From Euborellia annulipes (lineage: Eukaryota; Arthropoda; Insecta; Dermaptera; Anisolabididae), in contig JAKCPI010003273.1 of NCBI GenBank assembly GCA_023213315.1, forward strand, positions 1 through 64,000: a DNA stretch of 64,000 nucleotides. The letters run 5' to 3'. Of the stretch, positions 44,515 through 55,040 are shown in pieces. Under the pieces are notes generated by a model. That model was given only the letters and a program-made list of their open reading frames with translations. It ran no database searches and was not told the DNA's origin. Position 1 is the stretch's first letter, and each line of letters begins with the position of its first letter. The position numbers were made by a program, and so were the translations under genes.

Positions 44515-44896
44515 CGTTTTGCGGGCCGAGGAGGCCATGAAAATATTACGGGCGGGTACGGGCGGTTAGTAAGTTTAAATAAACGGGTTCAGGCATGCAA
44601 ATGAAATCGGGCGAGCACGGACCTATATAAAAAAAAATCAAAAAATTTAAAATATTTCTTTTTTCCTACATCTGAGATCATGAAAAAGTTGAGTTTTTTT
44701 ATTAAAAAATATAAAATCAATGAAAAATTAAATATTTTTAAATAAAATTATTTTATTCGTTCATTCATTCACTAAATCTCGGGCGGGTATGGGCGGGTTT
44801 GAAAAAATTACGAGCCGGGTACGGGCGGGAAGTCAAAAAAAAATACGGACACGGGCCGGTACGGGCCAAAAAAAATCGGCCCGTGCAGGGCTCTAG
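44515..44896. repeat. CGGGCGGG-rich element, probably a hAT-like remnant
   Basis: Many GGGCGGGTACGGGCGG words lie at both ends with an AT-rich middle. The right end, read in reverse (TAGAGCCCTGCACGGGCC), resembles a common hAT MITE terminus. No target duplication was found. Confidence 0.5.
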
Positions 44897-45643
44897 CAAC
44901 TAGTAACTAAATATAAAAAGTTTTTCCAAAATATGGCCCGTTTTGACATAATTGGCTTAGAAATGAGCATTCAGATTTGTTTTGAGCTCGCAAAAATTAT
45001 ACAAAGTCACATGATTGTTTCATACCCGATTTTTATTATATTGTGTGTTTAATAAAGAAAATAAATAAATAAATAGAAGAATAGTAAATGTTTAAAGATA
45101 GATTCCAAATTTTTTTCCCCTCTCCTTCAGTCCTCCTTTAAACAAACATGAACAAAAAAAAAAAAATCAAACAAGATAAATTCCAAGATGTCAATCTTTA
45201 AATGATGGGAGAGAGAAGAAATCAAGTGGCTGCTGCAAATTCTTCACCTCCGTGGGAGTCTTTCTTTTTTCTTTCGGTCTTTTTCAAAGATGTCACCAAA
45301 AAAAAAAAAAATTGATAAGAAGAAATTAAAAATTTAATATTCAACAAAAAGCGAATGAATAAATCAATAAAGAATAAAAATTTGACTTCGAAATACGTAC
45401 TTTGAACACAAAATGATAAAATGCTTCCGATTTTTATGAATTTAAATAATATTAAAGGTTTCAGCAATTGGATTTTGTGTTAATTTATTGAAGCAATTAA
45501 AATTATCAGCGAGAAGAGACAGACAAACACCAAAAGAACACAGATACACTCTCAGATATGCACATTCGAAATATGTATATTTATAAGAAAGAGATTTTAA
45601 GAGCAAAAGAATTAGATTTTCGATTTAACTGTGGTTTATTTGT

Positions 45644-45696
45644 GAAAATTACAACGTTTCGGCCACTCATTCTGTGGGCTTCTTCAGGTACATTTC
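45644..45696 (-). ncRNA. Type I hammerhead ribozyme motif
   Basis: Minus strand: CTGAAGA (45681-45687), stem II about GCCCAC/GTGGCC with one mismatch, GAAACGTT (45653-45660). Stem I is TAC/GTA, then an internal loop, then pairing of AAA with TTTTC. Confidence 0.65.
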
Positions 45697-45753
45697 AGCT
45701 AAGATTACAAAGGCTGTTACATCTGTAACAACCTCAATTGAACTGGTTGAGAC

Positions 45754-46032
45754 CAAGGGCGGATACAGGGGGGGGGGGGTAAAGGAGGTAATTACCCCCC
45801 CCCCCCCAAGATTTGAAAAAAATATCTTTTTTTCGAAAAAAAAAAATGTATTTTTAATGTAAAATTTTAAAAATTAATACTTAAAAATTTGATTTGTATT
45901 TATATTCTGGCCAACAAGTACAGAATGCGCCTTTAAATTACCGAAATTACAGAAAAAATAGTGTGCTGTGCGACGAGTCACACCAGATTACCCCCCCCCC
46001 CCCCCCGAGAAACACCTCTGGATCCGCCCTTG
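45754..46032 (+). mobile_element. hAT-like MITE, CAAGGGCGGAT family
   Basis: The ends CAAGGGCGGATAC and GGATCCGCCCTTG are flanked by GTTGAGAC at 45746-45753 and 46033-46040. Inserted in the left arm of the hammerhead element. Confidence 0.9.
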
Positions 46033-46370
46033 GTTGAGACAACAAGATGGCTGCCGCTTCTCGACCTGCACGCCATCTACACATGAGCGATCACAGCGCC
46101 CCTACATACAATCTGACACGAAATTCAAATATTGTATTTTTTTTTTAAATATATTAGTATACACTATCTAAACTGTACAAATTACTATTGACAAATTGTT
46201 TACATACCGGTATACACACACACATACATATTTACATACACATTCATATACATATTATATATTTATGTGTGTGAATTTCGTGTCAGATTGTATGTAGGGG
46301 CGCTGCGATGCTCATATGTAAATAGATGGCGTGCAGGTCGAGAAGCGCCAGCCAACTTGTTGTCTCAACT

Positions 46371-46983
46371 AGGGCTGGGAAAAATAATCGATTAATCGTT
46401 TGTATACCGATTATTTTCTTAAAAAATAATCGATTATTATAAAAAAAATAATCGATTAATCGGGAAACCGATTGATTAATCGGAAATAATCGGAATAATC
46501 GGAGAACCGATTAATCGAAAATAATCAGAATAATCGGAGAACCGATTAATCGGAAATAATCTATTATTTTTTCATAACTGATTTTAGAGAAATAATCGGT
46601 GTTTTTTTTAACATTGATTGTATCCAAATAATCGATTGAGGTGAATATATATTCCAACTCGTTTCAAAATAAGAAATTTTTGGTAGCCAAATGTCTTAAA
46701 TAAAATCATTATAGATATAGATTATTTTCGATTAATTGGTTCTCCGATTATTCTGATTATTTTCGATTAATCGGTTCTCCGATTATTCTGATTATTTTCG
46801 ATTAATCGGTTCTCCGATTATTCCGATTAATCGGTTCTCCGATTATTCCGATTATTTTCGATTATCAGGTTCTCCGATTATTCCGATTATTTTCGATTAA
46901 TCGGGAAAGCGATTAATTGGAATAATCGATTATTTTTTATAATCGAAAATCGATTATTTTTTTCAATAATCGAACACCCCTTA
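46371..46983 (+). mobile_element. hAT-like MITE built of ATTAATCG-type words
   Basis: The ends TAGGGCTGGGAAAAATAATC and AATAATCGAACACCCCTTA are flanked by GTCTCAAC at 46363-46370 and 46984-46991. The interior is an inverted array of ATTAATCGG/CCGATTAAT words with repeated GGTTCTCCGATTATT units. Inserted in the right arm of the hammerhead element. Confidence 0.9.
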
Positions 46984-47040
46984 GTCTCAACCAGTTCAAT
47001 TGAGATTGTCACAGATGTAACAGCCTTTGTAATCTTAGCT

Positions 47041-47093
47041 GAAATGTACCTGAAGAAGGCCACAGAATGAGTGGCCGAAACGTTGTAATTTTC
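47041..47093 (+). ncRNA. Type I hammerhead ribozyme motif
   Basis: CTGAAGA (47050-47056), perfect 6-bp stem II GGCCAC/GTGGCC, GAAACGTT (47077-47084). Stem I TAC/GTA is followed by an internal loop and GAAA/TTTTC pairing, the layout expected for loop-loop contact in type I motifs. Among the best preserved here. Confidence 0.8.
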
Positions 47094-47131
47094 ACAAATA
47101 AACCACAGTTAAACCGAAAATCTAATTCTTT

Positions 47132-47860
47132 TACTGCGATATCGAATTTTTGACATGAAACCAATACATTATACATATTAACAATTATATAGGTAAGAGA
47201 AAGTAAAAAAGAAACGAGAGTAAAAAGAATAAAAATGTATTCATTACAAATTCTTTATCGAGTCTCTTTGATAAATTTTTTATTTCTTAAATTTATGTAT
47301 ATAATTGCAATTATAATCAAAAAAGAGAGATATAAAATGAAAAACGGAAAAGTTTTTTTTATGAATTTCTTGAATATTAAATTGGATCATAAATAAAAAT
47401 GAATCGAATAAAAATTGATGAGAAAGTAAATAAACATTAATCAACGAACGTGAGAAAAATTGATAAATACCAAATGCCAAAAACATTAACGAATCCCAAC
47501 CAAATGGATGACAAAAAAACAAAAAAATTAAGAAGAAGAGATGATGATGATTGAGGAATGGAAAGTAAAACGTCATAACAAAGACAATCGCTATTTATTA
47601 GAGTAATAAAAATTTATTTGATAAAAGAACAAAAACAGAGAAATTATTTTAATTTTTTTTTTTTCTTGATTAATGTCGTAAAAATTTGCATATTTTTATT
47701 ATTATCAGGGCATTAGAGCCTTTGATTCGACCCTAAAACAGCACAAAAACCGAGAGTACCCCCACTATCGAGAACAGCATGTATATTTTTTTATTATCGC
47801 CTGAAGAAAAACAAATTGCGTTTCAGCCTAAGTGATAGGCAACCAAAATGACACGTTCTC
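47132..47860. other. AT-rich spacer
   Basis: A palindromic-element end fragment (TAGGTAAGAGAAAGTAAAAA at about 47190) and otherwise unique AT-rich DNA. A long minus-strand open frame here (47280-47576) is of low complexity and is not supported. Confidence 0.35.
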
Positions 47861-47861
47861 T

Positions 47862-48008
47862 CTCAGGGAATCGAAGGACACTTTGCAGCCAGGAGATTAA
47901 ATAAAAATTTGCCCTGATGAAGGTCGTGACAGACGACCGAAACGTCGGCAAGTAAAAAATTAAATAAAAATTTTTTTATATAATCTCCTGGCTGCAAAGT
48001 GTCCTTCG
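47862..48008. repeat. Compact hammerhead hairpin, same subfamily as 1483-1704
   Basis: The arms TCGAAGGACACTTTGCAGCC and complement pair through GGAGATTAAATAAAAATTT. The single hammerhead forms the loop region instead of being present on both arms. Confidence 0.85.
47907..47953 (+). ncRNA. Type I hammerhead ribozyme motif
   Basis: Stem I ATTTGCC/GGCAAGT (one T-G pair), CTGATGA 47914-47920, stem II GGTCGT/ACGACC, GAAACGTC 47939-47946. Stem I and core match the 1595-1641 motif. Stem II is one pair longer and perfect. Confidence 0.85.
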
Positions 48009-48114
48009 GTTTCCTGATTAAATCTCCACACAGCCATAACACATTATAAAAACATGTTCTCTCTTTAATTCATTTCTTTGAGGGGTTGTCTAACAGGTAG
48101 GCCTATGTTAATAA

Positions 48115-48240
48115 TTTTTTTATTTTTTTAACACTCACACTTTTTCTCTTTCACACTCACACTGACACACCCATAAACACAACTCAAGGCAGATATTGAA
48201 GACTTTTATTCGAAATCCGTTATTGATTAATTATTTTTGT
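48115..48240 (-). repeat. SINE A tail fragment
   Basis: ACACTCACACTTTTTCTC followed by degraded AACTCAAGGCAGATATTGAA and AAGACTTTTATT matches the complement of the tail only. Confidence 0.6.
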
Positions 48241-48474
48241 CGGAGGGATAAAGCTTATTAATTTATTTTTTAATATTTTTTTCTTCCCCCCCCCACATTT
48301 AATTAATTTGTAATTAAATTTTTATTTTATAAATATGTAATTGTTACTAACTTCAGGTGTATTATTGTATTGACTATTGTTGTTGAAAAAAAATATAAAA
48401 AAATAAATAAACATCTTTTACCCGAAATAGTCTCTTTTTATTGTGCCTCTCCTCTAGAAATATACATATTTGGG

Positions 48475-48600
48475 GCCCAGGCATTCTTATTTAAGCCATT
48501 TGGTATCCAAAAGGCTTAAATAAAATCATCGGACTGCCTGGGGTTCGAACCCGCGACTTTTGGTATAAGAGGTTAGCACGCTACACCAAGGGAGGCTCTC
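48475..48600 (-). repeat. SINE A head fragment
   Basis: Palindrome TAAGCCATTTGGTATCCAAA then the B box complement GGGGTTCGAACCC and ACACCAAGGGAGGC. Confidence 0.75.
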
Positions 48601-48829
48601 AGGTATGTTATATGTTGAATATTATCATGGCTATTTTAAAATTAAATTCAAAAAAAAAATCAAAAAGTGGAAAAAAAAAAAATTTGGGAAAAAACCCGTC
48701 CGCCCTCTTGGGTAGAGATTTGCCTGTTTTTTCTTTTTCTCTATATATATTTATATATATATATAGAAAAAAAAATAATTTAATTATTAAAAAAAATTTG
48801 GTGTTGAGATTTTGATGAATTTATTCTTT

Positions 48830-49020
48830 TTTCCTCATAGTCTTTTCGACAACTTAGGCTATTTAAGACTTTGAACGATACCCGTTATTTGTAAATATAT
48901 CAATTGGGGATCCAGGCATTCTTATTTAAGCCATTTGGTATCCATAAATAAAATCTCCCCGAACCCGCGACCCTCGGTATAGAAGATTAGCACGCTAACC
49001 CATACACCAAGCCCGAGGAC
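48830..49020 (-). repeat. SINE A copy with a deleted palindrome arm
   Basis: CATAGTCTTTTCGACAAC tail, half palindrome, and head ending ACACCAAGCCCGAGG. The second palindrome arm is shortened. Confidence 0.7.
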
Positions 49021-49890
49021 ATATTTTAACTTCCGCCTCGAGCTATTGTTAAATTATAAATTCAGACTTATGCAGCATTGTTGTAGAAGGGAGAATGGGC
49101 AAAAAGAGGATGGGTGCCTTAACTAAATTTTATTACGACTCGGGTGTGAATTAAGCCTTAAATACATCCAATACCCATTTATGGAGGAACAGATGGATGG
49201 ATAGACAAGTCACTATAAACTAAAGGAGAGAGAAAATTAAATTCCGATAACATTAATGGAAAGATTTTTTTTTCTTATCAATAGCGAAATTTGATTATCT
49301 CTTTTTTTTTTCTTATCAAAGAATAATCTCAAAAGAGGAGGAGAAAAAAAAGAAGAAACCACTCACTTAACTACCATTTGAAAGTTTAGAATAATTAATT
49401 TACAAAACTAAAAAAAAAAAAAAGAGACAAGAATTCGCCATTTTGACTTTTTTTTTCTTTCGTAATGCATTCAATTATTTCTTTTTTTTTTTTTTGCTAA
49501 AGTGAACTTGGGGGAAACCACTTAATTTCTGAACTTGTTCACAGATTGGAAGAGATAAATTAAATGGAGTTTTTTTTTTTTTTATTTTGACATTCTAGTT
49601 CATTTAGATTTGAAATAATTTCTCTTTCTTTTAAGATAAACCCTCTCTCTGTCTGTGCAGTGCGATGCGACTATGTAGTTGGATTGGTCCTGCGTAACTA
49701 GCCCCTAAGGGTGGAGGGGGCAAAGCCCCCCCCCCCCACCACTCGCTTCAAATCGTCGCCCTTCTTGAGTAACATTAAAAAATAACCTCAATTCTAAAAA
49801 TCTTTTAAAATGAGTTGAGAGGAGAAATTGTAGATTTTGTGGGACGGATTAGAGAATGTGAATTGCGAAAATTTAGAAATTACTTCCAAA
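49021..49890. other. Low-complexity spacer
   Basis: Purine-rich and T-rich runs throughout, with a C run at 49729-49738 next to GTAACTAGCCCCTAAGGGTGG. No supported gene. Confidence 0.3.
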
Positions 49891-49892
49891 TA

Positions 49893-50099
49893 CAGTGAAG
49901 GACAATATTAAGTCCCACCCATGCGTTTTCTACTTGTGATTATTTCATTGTTTTTAAATAAATTTTTTTTAATGGAAACTTTCATAGTTCAAACTAGAGT
50001 AGAAAATTTCCAATAAAGATTTTCATTTTCTTTTATAAAAACAATGAAATAATCCCAAGTAGAAAACGCATGGATGGGACTTAATATTGGCCCTCACTG
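49893..50099. mobile_element. Mariner-like MITE
   Basis: Long TIRs (CAGTGAAGGACAATATTAAG and its near complement ending CCCTCACTG) of about 70-80 bp are flanked by TA at 49891-49892 and 50100-50101. Non-coding. The TA duplication and CAGTG ends fit Tc1/mariner. Confidence 0.8.
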
Positions 50100-50497
50100 T
50101 ACCTAGGTAGGATTCTAGTTTTTTTTTTCCAAATTCGGGATCTAATGCCAGTCCAGACGATTGTGACTTTGTCAAGACTTCTACAGTGGTTTCGTCAGAA
50201 AGGTCGAGTGGAGAACTCTGATTAGAAAGTCGTTAATGGGGTGCGATTCTATCAAAAAGGGAGAAAATGAACGAAATCAAGTGAAGGCAGTATATGTTTT
50301 GAGATAACGTGTTGTGTTGATTGTAAATAAATAGTTGAAATGTAACGCTGTGGTTTCATTCCTCTCTTTAAAAACCTCAAAACAAACATAGCATGAGCAA
50401 AAACAAAGCGTTTGAGCAAAGAGAAAAAAGTTACATTATAAATATCAACCGTTGGTACTAAGTGAAACATTATATAAAATTCACCAGGAAGTTCGAT

Positions 50498-50655
50498 GTA
50501 AGCCATTTGGATACCAAATGGCTTAAATAAGAATGCCGGGACCCCAATATATATATTATTCATATTAACGTATAGTCTTATATGGCCTAGTTGGCGAAAA
50601 GACTGTGTGTATGTGAGTGTGAATGGGAAAAAAGTGTGAGTGTTAAAAAAAAGTA
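50498..50655 (+). repeat. SINE A, 5'-truncated
   Basis: Starts within the palindrome (TAAGCCATTTGGATACCAAA), with the tail module and GTGTGTATGTGAGTG. Confidence 0.75.
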
Positions 50656-50850
50656 AAAATTAAATAAAAAACACGTGGTTATAAATTTCAAAGATTTATT
50701 AAAAACTCTAGTCGAGTCCTAAATCGAAAAATCTCATCAAATTCCTTTAAATTTTTTCCGTGATTTTCTACACGGAACAAGAAAACATAAAATAAAAGAA
50801 ATAAGTATTCTTCTCATCTTAGAGATCTCTAATAATTTATTTTCATATCT

Positions 50851-51075
50851 ATAAGGATAGCGGGGGGCAGCCAAGAAAAATTAAATACAATCAATTTCTA
50901 TCAGATTTTCTTAATTTGATTGTCGACGTTTCGGACGCCAGTCGCGCCCTTTTTTGACAATTGTTTGTCCTGAGGAAGGGCGCGACTGGCGTCCGAAACG
51001 TCGACAATCAAATTAAGTAAATCTGATAGAAATTGATTGTATTTAATTTTTCTTGGCTGCCCCCCTATCCTTATC
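50851..51075. repeat. Hammerhead-bearing inverted-repeat element 7
   Basis: Arms of about 95 bp run from ATAAGGATAGCGGGGGGCAG to its complement, through GCAGCCAAGAAAAATTAAAT. The right arm has an intact motif. The left arm antisense copy has lost CTGA. Confidence 0.85.
50965..51007 (+). ncRNA. Type I hammerhead ribozyme motif
   Basis: Stem I TTGTC/GACAA, CTGAGGA 50970-50976, stem II GGGCGC/GCGTCC (one G-T pair), GAAACGTC 50995-51002. Confidence 0.75.
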
Positions 51076-51580
51076 AAGTTAAACAGCCATATTCTTCATT
51101 ATTGTCATATCTTATCTTTTTCTTTTCCTTAATTCGGCTGTTGCCTGTTAATTGAATAAAAAGATGTCTCGAGATTAGCCTGTAGGCACACGCGATTGTT
51201 TTGGTGATTGCCACATCAGTTTTATTATTTATTTTTGAAAAAGTAACTCTAATTTCGTTTAGGGGAGTCCACTAATAATTCATAAATTATGTTAATTATA
51301 ATTTTTTAAAGATAATAAAATTCACATTTTATGTAAAGCCCATTCTTTTATTATAGCAATGAAAATGGTACTTAATAAAAAAAAAAAAAGTAATTTTTGG
51401 GAGTCACATTAATATAATTTATATATGCACTTGTCAGTGGTAGAGTTGCACCCAGCAGGTGATCTTAGGTTTTGTTGTATCATTTGGGCCTAATATTCTC
51501 CAACACTAAATAAATAAAAAATAAAAGGCAATGGAATTTATAGGTGTCATAAAAGGGGCTCGCTGGCTGGCTGGCTGGCT

Positions 51581-51876
51581 TACCTGGAGGACTGGCGAGT
51601 CACATGTCCAAAGTCGGTGATATTGACGGTGGGTTGTCCCCCGGGGGGTCGTTGTCTTGCTCGGCCAATACTCCCGTTGCTGCTTCCGTTGTTGCTCAAT
51701 TGGGTCCATTGAGGTCCACCAGATCCTCCAGGACCACCACGTTGAGATCGTACTGACGCCAAAAGACCGCCACCACCACCGAGGCCGAACATGCCTGACT
51801 GATAAGTGGGCGCAGGTGTTTGCATTAGTCCAGAGGCTCTTTCACGAACAGCCTCTTCGTAGCTCGGCAAAAGAGT
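51581..51876 (-). CDS. Cytoplasmic-tail exon of a single-pass membrane protein (probable last coding exon)
   Basis: The acceptor TTATTTTCTAG precedes 51876. The frame begins TLLPSYEEAVRERAS, continues through Gly/Ser/Gln/Asn-rich linker (FGLGGGGGLLAS, GGPGGSGGPQWTQLSNNGSS) and ends PTVNITDFGHVTRQSS. It closes either as SSR-TAA at 51581-51583 or by splicing at the CCAG|GTAAGC donor (exon end 51584); the sequence allows both. LPSY is an LPxY-type variant of the PPxY motif that binds Nedd4-family WW domains (family knowledge; role inferred). Its start phase 0 matches the end of exon 59208-59368. A tail of this style would fit a sushi-domain receptor such as furrowed, but that identity is a weak guess. 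Confidence 0.8.
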
Positions 51877-51899
51877 CTAGAAAATAAAACAAGCAGAAT

Positions 51900-52690
51900 T
51901 TTAATAGTTATTTGAGTTTATTCGTCAAGAATCATTAAAAGAACGTGAATAATTATTTACAAGGCAGAGAGAAAAAAAAGATAATACACTTATTTCCCTA
52001 GGTCCCTTTTTGGCTATAGAGTTTCTTACTGCATTTTATAAATTTCTTAAAGAAAAAAAAAGTATTTTAATGAAATATTGTATGAAAAAACAATAAAGGA
52101 GGAAAAAGAAAAAAAATAAAAGATAGAAACAATGTCGTGATGAAGGAACAAGAGAAGAACAGTGTTGTGAAGCTAAAAGAACAGAGAGAGAGAGAGAGAG
52201 AGAGAGAGATACAAAATTTGATATTTGGAATCTAAAACTCTATTTTTAAACTCATTCGATGGCAAAATTTGATATATTTCTAGAACAAGACACACATGTA
52301 AAGATTCCCACAGAAAAGCGCAAATTCTGCAATTGGAATCGTTACACGTGTGTCTGATCCCCTGGGAATGGGGGATTACTGTCTGGAAGAAGGCATAAAA
52401 GGCCACCCCCCACTCCCGGGCGAGATCATTCTCTCTCTCAACCTCCGAAGTATCAGACTGTATATTAATATAATAAATATAAATTTAAAAATTACAACAC
52501 TTTTACTGAAAAAACCCCAACAAAAATCCCCTGAAAGGCAGCAGACAACACTTGTGCAAAGCGATTTACAACAACAGAAACGTCTACAAATATTAATTAA
52601 AAAAAAAACGAATAATTTTTATTTTTTCAATGGATATGTGCAATTAAAATTAATATCTTGGAATGGAAGATTTATAGCATTTATTTGAAT
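51900..52690. other. Intron sequence, low complexity
   Basis: A (GA)n run at 52183-52209, A-rich stretches and unique sequence around 52220-52440. Part of the 7.3-kb intron between 51876 and 59208. Confidence 0.4.
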
Positions 52691-52696
52691 AATTTT

Positions 52697-52851
52697 TACT
52701 TTCTCTTCGCTATATGTAATATATATACAGTATATAGAGAAAGTATTGGATTCATGTCAAAAATTCAATGTCGAGATTTTGATGGATATACACGTTTTGG
52801 GGTTCCCTGAAAACAAAATATCTCAAATACGAAAAGAGTTGGGAGGTTCTA

Positions 52852-52882
<31 letters not shown>

Positions 52883-53170
52883 ATTCACACTTTTTTCTCA
52901 TTCACACTCATACACAAATTCACACAGTCTTTTTGGCAACTTAGGCCATATAAACGTTATTATCTATTGGAGGTCCAGGCATTTCTATTTAAGCCATTTG
53001 GTATCCAAATAAAATCATCGGACGGCCTGGGGTCACGTTCGGTATAAGAGGTAGGCACGCTACCAACTACACCAAGCCCGGGGTCAAGTTGGGAGGTTAA
53101 ATTTTATATTCAAGTTAGACACACCCTTGAGAGAAGCTTTTGAACAAAATCGGCCAAAAAGTACTAGATT
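52697..53170 (+). repeat. Palindromic-end element split by a SINE
   Basis: 52697-52851 and 53091-53170 are consecutive parts of the element. The SINE between is flanked by AGTTGGGAGGTT on both sides. Confidence 0.8.
52852..53090 (-). repeat. SINE A copy with target duplication
   Basis: Long T run, CACACAGTCTTTTTGGCAAC, half palindrome and head ending ACACCAAGCCCGGGG. 12-bp duplication AGTTGGGAGGTT. Confidence 0.8.
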
Positions 53171-53304
53171 TTCTTTTACTAGTGCAATAGTTTCCAACAG
53201 GTGGTCCTTGAAAAAAATTTTTTGGGAACCATTGTACTATTGCACTGTTCATATTCGTTACTATGGTAGTCTCATCTTTTTATATTCCTAAATAAAGGGG
53301 GCCG

Positions 53305-53475
53305 GCGGGCCTGGCAAGAAGAAGGAACAACAGCCACCAAGATCAATGGTGTTAAGCAACGCCAAGTGGTGCTGAAAATCGGGACGATACATGTATCTAA
53401 ATAATACCTAAATAAATAATAAATATTTATTTAAGTCAAATGGCCTCTGCAGCCGAAATGACTAAAATAAATAAA
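53305..53475 (+). repeat. 5S-headed SINE with the shared tail module
   Basis: GGTGTTAAGCAACGCCAAG (5S A-box region: GTTAAGCAACGTCGGG) then GTGCTGAAAATCGGGACGAT, followed after an AATAAATA stretch by CAAATGGCCTCTGCAGCCGA, the tail module of SINEs A and B. Confidence 0.55.
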
Positions 53476-53576
53476 TAAATCTCGTCCGAATCAGCATATA
53501 AAAATAAATAAATAAATATATAAATAGAGTTAGGGCCTAAATGATCTTAGATGCCGAAAAAGACCTTAAAATAAAT

Positions 53577-53830
53577 GGACCCTTTTACGCATTAGTGTGT
53601 GTCAAGCGCCAGCTACCGAGTTTTGAGAAAATTAACATTAAAGTTTTTTGTTTTCATTGGATTATATATAATTTTTGTTGTCAATTGTGCAAGTAACATT
53701 AAATATGAATTTTTTTAGGACATATTTCATCAAAAAATACTATTAATTATAGCATTTGAAACAATATTCCGTGCTTAACTCAATTTTTAATTTTTTGGCG
53801 CTTGACACACTAATTCATAACAGGGTCCAA
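53577..53830. repeat. GGACCCTGTTATGC terminal-inverted-repeat element
   Basis: TGGACCCTTTTACGCATTAG at the left, CATAACAGGGTCCA at the right, with TCAAGCGCCAGCTACC and GGCGCTTGACACAC inside. Same layout as 61313-61553. Confidence 0.75.
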
Positions 53831-55030
53831 ATAAAAAATTAGTGACCTATTTTTAAATCATATTGACTTTTGGTGGGTCCAAACGAACCTTTTTTACCAA
53901 CACTTTTTCAATTCTCTTTGTAAATTAAAAAACGTTGTATTGTTATACCAAAATTTAAAGAATAACTCATCCTCTAAATATAGAATATTGTGTAAGAAAG
54001 CATTTCTTTGTTAGAATCAAGGATATAAATTTTATAACAAAAAAAAAAAAAAAAATGAATTTAAGACACCATCAATGAGAAGGCACATTACGACTCTTCT
54101 GGAGAAAATAATCTAAATAGCCAACGCCCTGAAAAATACAGGAAAAAAAAAGCACAATGTTTATGTGTTTTTCTCTCGTTAAGGGAGTTTATTTTTTCTT
54201 CTTCTCTATATGAAGCATTAATGCACAACGCGTGTACATGTTTAGAGGAGATGGAGCATAAAATTGATTAATCTCGCAAGTGGATGAACAGAGAGCCGTT
54301 CAAAATGAAGTTTATGCCTCACCGCGCGCCTAAGGCCAAGTGTTATGAATGATTATTATTATTGGCACTATGACAGTCAAAATAAATACAAGTGGATTAT
54401 TTTAGAAATTAAAAGAGGAATATCGATGCGTATAAAGATGTCAGGTGAAGACTGTAGAGGCAGCCATTGACTGGAGGATATTAGATAACGAGATAGAGTC
54501 TGCCAGCCAGCTAGAAGAACGAATAACGATGACAGTATAGTTAGATGACATCTATTTTATTATTTAAATTTCATTCAATAGACGTTCTTTTTTTTTTTTA
54601 ATATGAACGCCTGTTAACAACATCCCATTTACTAATTTAAATATTTTTCTAATTTATAACTTAATCAAATAATTTTATACTAATTTTATATTATAGAATT
54701 AATCATTTTTATTGGAGACTTTCGAAATTTTAAAATAAATCGTAAGAAATTTGCATTTATTTATGTATGTGTGTGTGTGTGTGTGAGCTAAAAAATATAA
54801 ATTGGAATTTTGAAATTAAAGAATGAGAACAGGAAAAGAAAGATTCAAGGAATAAGTTAAGAAGGGAAAAAAGATGAAGATTTATGTATATGTAAATAAA
54901 TAAATGCATTCGCGATTATTTTCAATTTAAAATTAAATCCAAATTCTTTTGGAAAAGGATTATTAAAAAAAAAAAAATTATTTAATTATTGATTAAAGGA
55001 TTTATTTGAGTGTGAGTGTTGATAATCAAA
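53831..55030. other. Intronic, largely unique DNA
   Basis: 54190-54345 is relatively complex (ATGCACAACGCGTGTACATG, GCCTCACCGCGCGCCTAAGG) and free of the repeat families here, so it is a candidate intronic regulatory element. A (GT)n run is at 54769-54785. No exon with splice sites. Confidence 0.35.
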
Positions 55031-55040
55031 TAAGTAGAAT

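Larger units (their letters stand above)
45605..47131. repeat. Hammerhead-bearing inverted-repeat element 6, with one hAT insertion in each arm
   Basis: The outer arms (AAAAGAATTAGATTTTCG and complement) pair through ACAACGTTTCGGCCACTC and ACATCTGTAACAACCTCAAT. The inner arms (46041-46110 with 46267-46362) pair through CTTCTCGACCTGCACGCCAT. Removing the hAT-like elements at 45754-46032 and 46371-46983 restores two continuous arms of about 230 bp around a (CA)-rich loop of about 155 bp. Confidence 0.85.

Noticed and set aside
46041..46362. Independent palindromic element between the two hAT-like insertions
   Set aside because: Its arms are collinear with the outer arms of 45605-47131 once the two insertions are removed, so it is the centre of that element.
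50252..50563. 103-codon minus-strand frame (MNNIYIGVPAFLFKPFGIQM...)
   Set aside because: Overlaps a truncated SINE A at one end and has no splice signals or recognisable domain.
53188..53250. Short hAT-like element around CAATAGTTTCCAACAGG
   Set aside because: Inverted ends are imperfect and no 8-bp duplication could be found.
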